A stretch of DNA of 64,000 nt, taken from contig DFBZ01000060.1 of assembly GCA_002366835.1 (NCBI GenBank), forward strand, positions 62,001 through 126,000, written 5' to 3'. Each line of letters starts with the position of its first letter. The first letter of the stretch is position 1. A program made the translations under genes and the position numbers. The notes beneath the pieces are model-generated. The model saw only the letters and a list, made by a program, of their open reading frames with translations. It searched no databases and was not told the DNA's origin. This stretch comes from Gammaproteobacteria bacterium UBA3067 (GTDB lineage: Bacteria; Pseudomonadota; Gammaproteobacteria; Pseudomonadales; UBA3067). Positions 53,330 through 61,736 of the stretch are shown piece after piece.

Positions 53330-54505
53330 ATGGCGACAGCGGATCAGTGGTTACTCCCAGATGGCATTGAAGAACTGTACCCCAAACAGGCAACTGCCAT
53401 CGAAGCACTTAGAAGAGAGCTTCTCGACCTCTATCAATCATGGGGTTATGACTTAGTCCTGCCACCACTTCTGGAGTATCTTGAGTCGCTCAACACCGGC
53501 ATGGGAAATGACTTCAAACTACAAACGCTGAAAGTAACAGACCAGTTAAGTGGTCGCCAAATGGGCTTGCGAGCCGACATCACCCCGCAGGTCGCTCGTA
53601 TTGATGCCCACGGGTTAAAGAACGAAGGGCCCACTCGGCTTTGTTATGCGGGCTCTGTTCTCCATGCGAAGCCCAACCTTTCCGGCTCTCGATCATTAAT
53701 CCAGGTGGGTGTTGAACTTTTTGGTCACGCCAACACCGATAGCGATACGGAAGTGATCGAGCTCATGCTTCGCACGCTGCGAGCAGCAGGCTGCACTTCT
53801 ATCACCCTGGACCTCGGCCATGTGGGTATCTGCCAAAGTCTGCTGGAAAAAAGCGAACTACCCGAAGAACAAATATCACGCTTATTCGATATTTATCAGC
53901 GCAAAGCGACCGTTGAGCTGGATGATTTTCTGGGAGCTCATGTCCACAACCAGGAATTAGGCAACATCTTGCAACGCCTGCCAAAACTCTCTGGAAGCGC
54001 GGAGTGCCTAGAAGAAGCCCGCCAACTGTTGAGCGTCTACCCTGAAGCAATCACCGCGGTGAACGAGCTGGAAGTCATCGCACAGCAAACCAAAGCGGCT
54101 TTCCCAGAAATCAACATCTACTATGATCTGAGCGAACTACGGGGCTACCGTTATCATACTGGCGTGGTTTTCGCAGCTTATACACCCAGCCACGGCCAGG
54201 CCATTGCCAAGGGCGGGCGCTACGATGACGTCGGCGAAAAGTTCGGTCGCTCGCGCCCAGCCACCGGCTTCAGCACAGACATCAAAACATTGGTAAACCT
54301 GACACAATACCGGGCAAACCCCGTAAGCAAAATTTTTGCACCCTCCGACACCGACCCAACGCTGCGAGATAAAATAAATAGTCTTCGTAGTGATGGTGAA
54401 GTGGTTATCAAAAGCCTGCTAGGGCAAAAGGAAGGTGCTAACGAGTGTGGCTGCAACCGTCAGCTGGTAAACAGGAACGGTCAATGGGTTCTGGAAGAAC
54501 TTTAA
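53330..54505 (+). CDS. hisZ: ATP phosphoribosyltransferase regulatory subunit
   Basis: The 391-residue paralogue of histidyl-tRNA synthetase activates short-form HisG in the first step of histidine synthesis. LPDGIEELYPKQATAIEALR, GLRADITPQVARIDAH and YYDLSELRGYRYHTGVVFAA are HisZ patterns. It lacks the C-terminal anticodon-binding domain of true HisRS. It lies between the DUF2065 gene and purA, the common gammaproteobacterial order. Confidence 0.94.
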   Translation: MATADQWLLPDGIEELYPKQATAIEALRRELLDLYQSWGYDLVLPPLLEYLESLNTGMGNDFKLQTLKVTDQLSGRQMGLRADITPQVARIDAHGLKNEGPTRLCYAGSVLHAKPNLSGSRSLIQVGVELFGHANTDSDTEVIELMLRTLRAAGCTSITLDLGHVGICQSLLEKSELPEEQISRLFDIYQRKATVELDDFLGAHVHNQELGNILQRLPKLSGSAECLEEARQLLSVYPEAITAVNELEVIAQQTKAAFPEINIYYDLSELRGYRYHTGVVFAAYTPSHGQAIAKGGRYDDVGEKFGRSRPATGFSTDIKTLVNLTQYRANPVSKIFAPSDTDPTLRDKINSLRSDGEVVIKSLLGQKEGANECGCNRQLVNRNGQWVLEEL

Positions 54506-54557
54506 GCGCACACCCAGTTTTTGTTTGTGCAAAGTTTCTAATTTATAGAGAAAAGCA

Positions 54558-55838
54558 ATGGGTAAGAATGTAGTCGTGCTTGGCACCCAATGGGGTGACG
54601 AGGGAAAAGGTAAAATTGTAGATTTACTCACTGACCGTGCTGCCTGTGTTGCGCGCTTTCAAGGCGGGCACAATGCCGGGCATACACTGGTAATCGGTGA
54701 TGAAAAAACCGTTCTGCACCTAATTCCCTCTGGTGTGCTCAGAGAAAACGTCACGTGTCTGATCGGTAATGGGGTCGTTCTTTGCCCGGAAGCACTGCTC
54801 AAAGAAATGAGAGAGCTGGAAGACAAAGGCGTACCCGTTCGTGAACGTCTGCGCATTAGTCACGCCTGCCCCTTAATCCTGCCCTATCATATTTCTCTTG
54901 ACCAAGCTCGCGAAAGCGCCAGAGGCAAGGCAGCAATAGGCACCACAGGCCGTGGAATTGGCCCCGCTTATGAAGACAAAGTAGCGCGGCGCGGCCTGCG
55001 CTTAGGTGACATTTTTGAAAGCGACTTCGCTGACAAACTCAAAGAGGTCATGGAATACCATAACTTCGCACTAAGCCAATACTACAAAACCGACGCGGTG
55101 GATTTTGAAGAAGTGCTGGCGAGCACACTGGCAATGGGTGAAACCTTAAAACCTCTAATGATCGATGTCACAGAAGCCCTCCACACTTATCGAAAAAACG
55201 GGGATCATATTCTTTTCGAAGGCGCGCAGGGTTCGTTACTGGATATAGACCACGGCACCTACCCCTTTGTTACCTCCTCAAATACCACTGCAGGCGGGAC
55301 AGCTACGGGCAGCGGTTTTGGCCCGCTTTATCTGGATTACGTTCTAGGCATTACCAAAGCCTACACCACACGCGTCGGTGCCGGCCCTTTTCCCACCGAG
55401 CTGTTTGACAGCACAGGGAAACAACTGGCGAAACGTGGCCACGAATTTGGCGCCACTACCGGCCGGGCACGTCGCTGCGGATGGTTTGATGCCGCCTCAC
55501 TCAGACGCGCCTGCCAGGTAAACTCTGTTTCAGGCCTTTGTCTAACCAAGCTGGATGTACTAGATGGCATTGAAACCATTCGCATCTGCACCAGTTATAA
55601 AAATGAAAAAGGCGAAAGCTGCGATACTTCTTCTGACTTCGAAAAGCTAACACCAGTCTATGAAGAATTACCGGGGTGGACGGAATCAACCTTTGGAATC
55701 AAGTCACTGGACGCGCTGCCAGAGGCCGCACGCAGCTATATTGCGCGCATTGAAGAGTTGCTCGAAACCCCTATCGATATCATCTCTACAGGCCCCGAGC
55801 GAACAGAAACTATCATTCTGCGCCACCCCTTTAGTTGA
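54558..55838 (+). CDS. purA: Adenylosuccinate synthetase
   Basis: The 426-residue enzyme joins IMP and aspartate using GTP in AMP synthesis. The P-loop region GTQWGDEGKGKIVDLLTDRA, GGHNAGHTLV, GTTGRGIGPAYEDKVAR and TTGRARRCGWFD are diagnostic. It begins 52 bases after hisZ and is followed by a hairpin. Confidence 0.97.
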   Translation: MGKNVVVLGTQWGDEGKGKIVDLLTDRAACVARFQGGHNAGHTLVIGDEKTVLHLIPSGVLRENVTCLIGNGVVLCPEALLKEMRELEDKGVPVRERLRISHACPLILPYHISLDQARESARGKAAIGTTGRGIGPAYEDKVARRGLRLGDIFESDFADKLKEVMEYHNFALSQYYKTDAVDFEEVLASTLAMGETLKPLMIDVTEALHTYRKNGDHILFEGAQGSLLDIDHGTYPFVTSSNTTAGGTATGSGFGPLYLDYVLGITKAYTTRVGAGPFPTELFDSTGKQLAKRGHEFGATTGRARRCGWFDAASLRRACQVNSVSGLCLTKLDVLDGIETIRICTSYKNEKGESCDTSSDFEKLTPVYEELPGWTESTFGIKSLDALPEAARSYIARIEELLETPIDIISTGPERTETIILRHPFS

Positions 55839-55840
55839 TT

Positions 55841-55864
55841 AAACCACGCTTCTGGTGGGTTTTA
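55841..55864 (+). terminator. Probable terminator of purA
   Basis: AAACCAC and GTGGGTTT pair with one bulged G around a short loop and run into TTTT, directly after the purA stop codon. Confidence 0.55.
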
Positions 55865-55977
55865 TAAACGCCGATTAGCAGCTAAGCTATTTGTATCAAT
55901 CATGGATACACATGCCTCACAGAGACTCATCTGCTGAGGCAGTCCCCCCTCTAAATCGCCCTCAGAAGTTCACAACT

Positions 55978-58176
55978 ATGAGCACCACCACACCTCGTCT
56001 TTTAAATGATTACCCAAAATATTGGGCAGAGTGCTACGGCACTGCGCCATTTCTCCCTACCTCAAAAAAGGAAATGGAAGAGCTAGGCTGGGACAGTTGC
56101 GATATTATTATGGTGACAGGGGATGCCTACGTCGACCACCCCAGCTTTGGCATGGCCGTGATTGGTCGCACACTTGAAGCTCAAGGCTTTCGGGTCGGCA
56201 TCATCACCCAACCCGACTGGCAAAGCAAAGAACCCTTCCAAATTCTTGGCCGCCCAAACCTCTACTTTGGTGTCACCGCTGGCAACATGGACTCCATGAT
56301 CAACCACTATACGGCTGATAAGCGTATTCGCAGTGATGATGCCTACACACCGAACAGTGAAGCCGGCAAACGACCCGATCGGGCAGTAAACGTATACTCC
56401 CAACGCTGCAAAGAAGCCTACAAAGGTGTAACAGTTGTGATTGGCGGCATCGAGGCCAGCTTACGCAGAATCGCCCACTACGATTACTGGTCAGACAAAG
56501 TTCGCCCCTCTGCCCTGCTGGACTCCAAGGCCGATATATTGCTTTACGGTAATGCGGAAAGGGCCATGATAGAGCTCAGCCACCGCTTGGCCCGTGGCGA
56601 CAATATTAGTGACATTCATGACTTGCGTGGCAGCGCTTTTATTCCCAAGGAGCTACCCGCAGACTGGCTGGAAGTGAACTCAAGCAGCGTTGACCTCCCT
56701 GGTGTCGTTCCACCTATATCAAACCCCTACGATGTACCCCATGACCAGCAACAAGATCCCGCTAGCTGCGAACAAAACCCAAGAAATAATACGCCAACAG
56801 AGGAAGCGCCTCAGCCTCTGCGAATTATTTCCTCACACAAGGCAGCAAAGGCAGGTAAAAAGAGCTACATTCGCCTTCCTTCCTATGAAAAGGTGAGAAA
56901 TGACAAGGTTCTCTATGCTCATGCCTCCCGTGTGATGCATCAAGAAACAAACCCCCACAATGCGCTGGCTTTAGTGCAACGACATGGTCAGCGTGAGATT
57001 TGGATCAACCCGCCGCCCATCCCTCTCAGCACAGAGGAGCTGGACAATACCTTTGAACTCCCTTACCAGCGAGTGCCGCACCCCAAATACGGTGATGCAA
57101 AAATCCCTGCCTACGAGATGATTCGGTTTTCCATCAACATTATGCGTGGCTGCTTTGGCGGTTGTACTTTTTGCTCTATTACAGAACACGAAGGGCGTAT
57201 TATCCAAAGCCGCTCCGAAGAAAGCATACTGCGTGAGATCGAAGCCGTTCGCGATAAAACCCCCGGCTTTAGCGGAAATATTTCTGACCTTGGTGGCCCC
57301 ACAGCCAACATGTACCGCCTTAACTGCAAAAGTGATGCAATACAAGAAGTTTGCCGCCGCCCTTCTTGCGTTTTTCCTAAAATCTGCGAGAACCTGATTA
57401 CCGACCACAGCCCCACCACCCAGCTTTATCGTAAGGCGCGGGCAATACCTGGTATCAAACGCATTCTGATTGCCTCAGGCTTACGTTACGACCTTGCCGT
57501 ACGGGACCCTGAATACGTCAATGAGTTAGTCAGTCACCATGTGGGCGGCTATCTTAAAATTGCGCCAGAGCATACCGAAGCAGAACCCCTTAACAAAATG
57601 ATGAAACCAGGGGTCAGTACTTATTATGAATTCAAAAAAATGTTTGATCACTTCTCCAAAGAAGCAGGCAAACAGCAATTTCTGATCCCCTACTTTATTG
57701 CCGCCCACCCAGGTACTCGCGATACAGACATGCTAAACCTTGGCTTATGGTTAAAACGAGAAGGGTTTCGCCTTGATCAAGTGCAAAATTTTTACCCCTC
57801 CCCCATGGCCCTCGCTACTACCATGTATCACTCGGAAAAAAATCCTTTAAAGAAACTGGGCTATAAAAGCGAAGCCGTTCTCACCCCGCGTAAAGGCCGA
57901 CAACGCCGTTTACATAAAGCATTTTTACGTTATCACGATGCTAAAAACTGGCCAGAGATTCGCGAAGCTCTTAAAAAAATGGGCCGGGCTGATCTTATCG
58001 GCTCGGGCAAAAACCACTTAGTTCCAGAAGAAAGTAAAAGCACACAACACAAAAATAGTCGGCCGCTTAAAAAGGAACAACCCGGTTCAAAAAATACAAA
58101 CCGCAGGAAAGGCTCTGTTCAAGGAAAAACCGGAAGTAAAATAAGACGCTCACCTACAACACGAAAAAGAAAATAA
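55978..58176 (+). CDS. YgiQ-family radical SAM protein
   Basis: The ~732-residue protein starts MSTTTPRLLNDYPKYWAECY. TTG and ATG codons upstream are in frame, but the conserved family start is here. The N-terminal part is YgiQ-type. The radical SAM cluster motif is MRGCFGGCTFCSITEHEGR (CxxxCxxC). The C-terminus is a Lys/Arg-rich tail of ~60 residues, which may bind RNA or DNA. The family is widespread and its reaction is not settled. The gene stands alone after purA. Confidence 0.9.
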   Translation: MSTTTPRLLNDYPKYWAECYGTAPFLPTSKKEMEELGWDSCDIIMVTGDAYVDHPSFGMAVIGRTLEAQGFRVGIITQPDWQSKEPFQILGRPNLYFGVTAGNMDSMINHYTADKRIRSDDAYTPNSEAGKRPDRAVNVYSQRCKEAYKGVTVVIGGIEASLRRIAHYDYWSDKVRPSALLDSKADILLYGNAERAMIELSHRLARGDNISDIHDLRGSAFIPKELPADWLEVNSSSVDLPGVVPPISNPYDVPHDQQQDPASCEQNPRNNTPTEEAPQPLRIISSHKAAKAGKKSYIRLPSYEKVRNDKVLYAHASRVMHQETNPHNALALVQRHGQREIWINPPPIPLSTEELDNTFELPYQRVPHPKYGDAKIPAYEMIRFSINIMRGCFGGCTFCSITEHEGRIIQSRSEESILREIEAVRDKTPGFSGNISDLGGPTANMYRLNCKSDAIQEVCRRPSCVFPKICENLITDHSPTTQLYRKARAIPGIKRILIASGLRYDLAVRDPEYVNELVSHHVGGYLKIAPEHTEAEPLNKMMKPGVSTYYEFKKMFDHFSKEAGKQQFLIPYFIAAHPGTRDTDMLNLGLWLKREGFRLDQVQNFYPSPMALATTMYHSEKNPLKKLGYKSEAVLTPRKGRQRRLHKAFLRYHDAKNWPEIREALKKMGRADLIGSGKNHLVPEESKSTQHKNSRPLKKEQPGSKNTNRRKGSVQGKTGSKIRRSPTTRKRK

Positions 58177-58320
58177 CCGAGACTGGTCTTTCAGATAACT
58201 GCACATCAGCAGACAGGAAAAATTCGTGCAAAACAAAAACTGAGTTTAAGCTTGTGAAATAAACGGCACCACTTAAGCTTGCCGTCTCACTGTTCAGGTT
58301 TGGAAGAAGGCGAATTATCC

Positions 58321-58791
58321 ATGATATCAGCAGACACCTTAATGCAACTCGCTATCGATGCGGCAAAACAGGGAATCACCAGAGGTCAAAGCCCCTTTGG
58401 CTGCGCTATCGCCATTGGTGAAAGGGTCATCACCGCCACCCATAATCATGTATTAGCGCATACGGATATCACCGCCCACGCGGAAATACATGCCTTGCGC
58501 TTGGCTTGCAAAGAAGAGAATAGTATTTTTCTTGAGAATGCGCATGTCGCCGCCACCTGCGAGCCCTGCCCCATGTGTATGGCCGCGCTCCATTGGGCAC
58601 GGGTCGATACCGTCTACTACGGTGCCAGCATCTCTGATGCAGAAAAGGCCGGGTTTAATGAGTTGAATGTGCCTGCCCAGCAATTGCTACAACTAGGGAA
58701 TAGCCCTGTAAAACTCATTAAGAACATTCGCCAGGAAGATTGCAAAGCGCTGTTTACCGAATGGCGTCACAACACGCCAATGCCTTACTAA
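58321..58791 (+). CDS. Nucleoside/guanine deaminase-like zinc enzyme
   Basis: The ~156-residue protein has the cytidine/deoxycytidylate deaminase fold. Zinc is bound by His in TAHAEIHAL, with the catalytic Glu, and by two Cys in TCEPCPMCMAALHWARVD. The last motif resembles bacterial guanine deaminases (GuaD) more than TadA. A longer frame from 58279 is possible, but the Met at 58321 follows GAAGAAGG and matches family length. Confidence 0.85.
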   Translation: MISADTLMQLAIDAAKQGITRGQSPFGCAIAIGERVITATHNHVLAHTDITAHAEIHALRLACKEENSIFLENAHVAATCEPCPMCMAALHWARVDTVYYGASISDAEKAGFNELNVPAQQLLQLGNSPVKLIKNIRQEDCKALFTEWRHNTPMPY

Positions 58792-58815
58792 GCCTGAGCA
58801 CCTCTGAGTAACTTT

Positions 58816-58957
58816 AGGGCACCTCTAAAAATTGCCTTTTTACCCGATAGCGGCGTCAGTTCCATACTCAACTCCTCATGTAGCCCTTGTACACTGAGGG
58901 TTTCCGTGCGGTGCTTCCTTGCTCTCGAATAAAAGATCTAATTTTTAGAGATGCCCT
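58816..58957. repeat. Miniature inverted-repeat element, AGGGCAYCTCTAAAA family
   Basis: AGGGCACCTCTAAAAATT and AATTTTTAGAGATGCCCT bound 142 bases without coding capacity. The same ends occur as a collapsed palindrome at 9542-9578 and as a solo end at 7604-7621. It lies between two convergent genes and ends seven bases from the Bax-like stop codon. Confidence 0.75.
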
Positions 58958-58963
58958 TGATGA

Positions 58964-59755
58964 TCAAATAGCCAAAGCAAGCCGGTTTAAACCATTACTT
59001 TTAATAATACTGCGTATAGCGAGCACATAGCTTTTACCCATTTCCGAATAGCTGCTTAGGCCATCGGCGAGCTCTTCGCCGGAAACCACTTGGTTTTTCA
59101 ACGTATACTGATGACGCAGCTCACGTAAGCGAGCATAGGCAGGATGACTGTTGATGTTTTTCATATAAGCCCGCACCGATTCAGCCGGGCTGGCAAAGCG
59201 GCGCACTTCATGGTTTTTACCTTCTGCTCGGTTCTTAGGCACTAGGCCACAACCCCTCTTAAAGCACCACTGCCCAAAGTAATTATTGATTTCGCTAGCA
59301 AACCTGGATGTCCCCCAAGAGCTTTCCATTGCAGCCTGCGCCAAAATCAAATCAGCGGGCAAAACATCCACATGAAGTAACAGTGCCTCAACCAGCTGCC
59401 GCTCATCTAAGCCATTAGCTCCCACACGGTATTCCTCGGCCAACCTTGCCAGAAAAACACGATCATACTCCGCCAGGGAGGCTTTCCTTGTCATTAACAA
59501 AAGCGTGGCCCGTTCCGCGAGAACAGCATTATTTTCCCGTTTAATGAGGGGCAACAAAGATTGAATAAAGCGCTGTTTGCGCCCAGACAAAGCAGGAGCT
59601 ATCTCTTGAGAAACATTTAATTCAGCATGACTTGATTTTTCCCGGTTATCTGGCAGCGCCTTGGCATAAGCCGGCTTCCCCCCCAAATAGAACCCACCTA
59701 CACTCAATACCGAAACTCCCAGCAGAGACGCAGTAAAGATAAGCTTATACAGCAT
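58964..59755 (-). CDS. Bax-like glucosaminidase-domain protein
   Basis: The 263-residue protein has an N-terminal signal or anchor (residues ~5-30). A glucosaminidase (GH73-like) domain has the catalytic Glu in AQAAMESSWGTSRFA, followed by NNYFGQWCFKRGCG, as in E. coli Bax and FlgJ-type hydrolases. It should cut the glycan strands of peptidoglycan. GAGGAGGG precedes the ATG. Confidence 0.88.
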   Translation of the reverse strand: MLYKLIFTASLLGVSVLSVGGFYLGGKPAYAKALPDNREKSSHAELNVSQEIAPALSGRKQRFIQSLLPLIKRENNAVLAERATLLLMTRKASLAEYDRVFLARLAEEYRVGANGLDERQLVEALLLHVDVLPADLILAQAAMESSWGTSRFASEINNYFGQWCFKRGCGLVPKNRAEGKNHEVRRFASPAESVRAYMKNINSHPAYARLRELRHQYTLKNQVVSGEELADGLSSYSEMGKSYVLAIRSIIKSNGLNRLALAI

Positions 59756-59987
59756 TGCCCCCTCCTCTATTTCAAGAATGCATAAAAATCAACCTTTCAA
59801 ATCAAAATCATCTAAAAGGAGCTTTTTCGTTATTTATACCTCCTCACAAATGAACATATACTTAACACTACGTTTTTAATAAGAATTTATGTTACGCCGG
59901 TAGAATTAGAACCTTGCGACTTTATAGAGCCCCCCGAAAAGCGCCCTATTAACAAGAAAAAAACCGACGATACAAGGGACTGTTATT

Positions 59988-60203
59988 ATGAGAAATACAT
60001 CTTCCGCCATACGCGTTGGCAATAAGACTTATAAAACCAATGAGATGATTAAGCGCGTCTCTGAAGAGATTAACCTCTTAGGCTCAAGACTTGAGGAGGT
60101 TGATTCCTATGGCCCTTGCTCAAGCGAGCAGCAGGGCAAGATTGTGGACATGATCAAGATACGGTGCGAGCTGCTCGGCTCACTGTCCAAGAGTTTCGAT
60201 TAG
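59988..60203 (+). CDS. Small protein of unknown function, 71 residues
   Basis: The gene has AAGGGA eight bases before the ATG and ends before a strong terminator, so it looks real. The sequence is MRNTSSAIRVGNKTYKTNEM followed by a helical heptad-like stretch (KRVSEEINLLGSRLEEV) and KIRCELLGSLSKSF. It has no membrane segment or signal peptide. I do not recognise the family. Confidence 0.6.
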   Translation: MRNTSSAIRVGNKTYKTNEMIKRVSEEINLLGSRLEEVDSYGPCSSEQQGKIVDMIKIRCELLGSLSKSFD

Positions 60204-60271
60204 CCAAAGCTTCACCCTGAAGCAGGCAAAATGAAGATGCTGACGTCAGCTTAAAATTTACAGTCATCCAC

Positions 60272-60322
60272 AAAAAAGCCACTCAACCAAGCGTAAAACT
60301 ACGCATAGCAGAGTGGCTTTTT
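60272..60322. terminator. Bidirectional terminator between convergent genes
   Basis: AAAAAAGCCACTC and GAGTGGCTTTTT pair across a spacer that itself has a hairpin (GCGTA/TACGC). A-run and T-run flanks serve both the 71-residue gene and the SDR gene. Confidence 0.85.
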
Positions 60323-60334
60323 ATTGCTGAATAA

Positions 60335-60361
60335 ATAATCCTAGAAACCGCAGTAGGATAA
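60335..60361. repeat. Collapsed copy of the ATAATCCTAGAA element
   Basis: ATAATCCTAGAAACCGCAGT is identical to the left arm of the element at 24288-24365 and is followed directly by AGGATA from the right arm. The interior appears deleted. It sits just after the SDR stop codon. Confidence 0.6.
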
Positions 60362-60364
60362 CAA

Positions 60365-61273
60365 CTACTTATTCATCGCCTGTATCATCAAGCCCATTTC
60401 TTCAGTGGCGTTCCCAGGAACGATATAACCCTCTTCGTTTCTGATTTGCGCAAAGTTATCACGAACTTTTTCAGCCGTTAATTCTTTATCAAAAATACCC
60501 GGAGTAGCGCCGATAAATACACGCCCCACTCGGCCTGCCGCAGCAGAATAGATTTCTGATGATACGGGGCAGTCTTCATGCGCAAGATATGCAACAATCG
60601 GCGTAACCAAAGCAGGGTCCATATCAAACTGATCTGCCATGGGGCCCAGAAGATCTTTGGTCATGCGCGTTTTAGCGCCAGGTGCCAATATGTTTGCCTT
60701 AATGTTGTATTTTGCGCCTTCAAGAGCAACAACATTGGTAAAACCAACAATACCCATTTTTGCGGCACCATAGTTAGCTTGACCAAAGTTACCGAAGATA
60801 CCAGCAGCAGAAGACGTATTAATAATACGGCCATAGTTCTGCTCACGCATGATTTCCCAGGCTGCCTGAGTAACCCAGACCGTTCCCATTAAATGCACAG
60901 CCATAACGGGATCAAACAATTCTGGCGTCATATTGCGAAATGATTTATCACGCAGGATACCGGCGTTATTAATCACAATATCTACACCGCCGAAGTTATC
61001 AACGGCAGTTTTAATAATTGCAGCGGCAGAATCCCTATTGGCAACGTTATTTCCGTCAACAACCGCTTCGCCACCCGCCTCTTTAATTTCAGCAACAACT
61101 TGCTCAGCAGGGCTAACAGATCCGTCTCCTGATCCGTCAACAGAGCCACCCAAGTCATTCACTACAACTTTTGCACCACGTGATGCAAGAAACAAGGCGT
61201 GAGAACGACCCAAGCCTCCGCCGGCTCCAGTTACTACTGCAACTTTGCCATCATATCGTAATTCGTCAGACAT
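60365..61273 (-). CDS. MFE-2-type short-chain 3-hydroxyacyl-CoA dehydrogenase
   Basis: The 302-residue SDR has the cofactor motif VTGAGGGLGRSHALFLASRG, NNAG, and catalytic Ser (INTSSAAGIFG) with Tyr and Lys (ANYGAAK). The insertion NDLGGSVDGSGDGS and the C-terminal extension match the dehydrogenase part of 17-beta-HSD4/MFE-2, which oxidises (3R)-hydroxyacyl-CoA. It follows the DUF35 gene by about 60 bases in an operon thiolase, DUF35, SDR. The matching hydratase-2 and SCP2 domains are encoded separately at 16753-18150. Confidence 0.9.
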   Translation of the reverse strand: MSDELRYDGKVAVVTGAGGGLGRSHALFLASRGAKVVVNDLGGSVDGSGDGSVSPAEQVVAEIKEAGGEAVVDGNNVANRDSAAAIIKTAVDNFGGVDIVINNAGILRDKSFRNMTPELFDPVMAVHLMGTVWVTQAAWEIMREQNYGRIINTSSAAGIFGNFGQANYGAAKMGIVGFTNVVALEGAKYNIKANILAPGAKTRMTKDLLGPMADQFDMDPALVTPIVAYLAHEDCPVSSEIYSAAAGRVGRVFIGATPGIFDKELTAEKVRDNFAQIRNEEGYIVPGNATEEMGLMIQAMNK

Positions 61274-61334
61274 GCTTCCCTCTCCTAATGAGTCGTTTGG
61301 GCAGAATATCTACCCAAACAGCTTGTATTTATTA

Positions 61335-61736
61335 TTATGCAATTTCAAAAACAGGCAGGTTTTTGCCGCTACCGGCATCTTCCCAGGCTACTTTTACTTT
61401 ATCGCCAACCTTTGCTGTATGCACATCCTCCAAACCAACAATATTGGTCATCATGCGAGGGCCTTCAGCAAGATCAACAAGTGCTACAGCATAAGGGACG
61501 GATGCAGCCATAGTGGGTAAACCAGGCTTATGACAAACCGTTATTGCGTAGATAGTGCCCTCACCTGAGGCATCTTTCCACTCTAGGTTTTCACCATGGC
61601 AATGTGGGCAGAAGTTACGTGGGTAGTGGTGCGCTTTACCGCAGTCTTTGCAGAACTGTACACGTAATATTTTTTCTTCAGTGCCTTTCCAGAATGGCTC
61701 AGCTACTTGGGATGTTCCCATTAACATGCGACTCAT
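61335..61736 (-). CDS. DUF35 OB-fold protein with zinc ribbon
   Basis: The ~133-residue protein has a rubredoxin-like zinc ribbon CKDCGKAHHYPRNFCPHC near residue 28, followed by an OB-fold (DUF35) domain. Its ATG overlaps the thiolase stop codon (ATGA). DUF35 proteins bind acyl-CoA and form complexes with thiolase-like enzymes, as ChsH2 does with Ltp2 in steroid degradation. A longer frame extends into the thiolase gene and is not used. Confidence 0.88.
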   Translation of the reverse strand: MSRMLMGTSQVAEPFWKGTEEKILRVQFCKDCGKAHHYPRNFCPHCHGENLEWKDASGEGTIYAITVCHKPGLPTMAASVPYAVALVDLAEGPRMMTNIVGLEDVHTAKVGDKVKVAWEDAGSGKNLPVFEIA

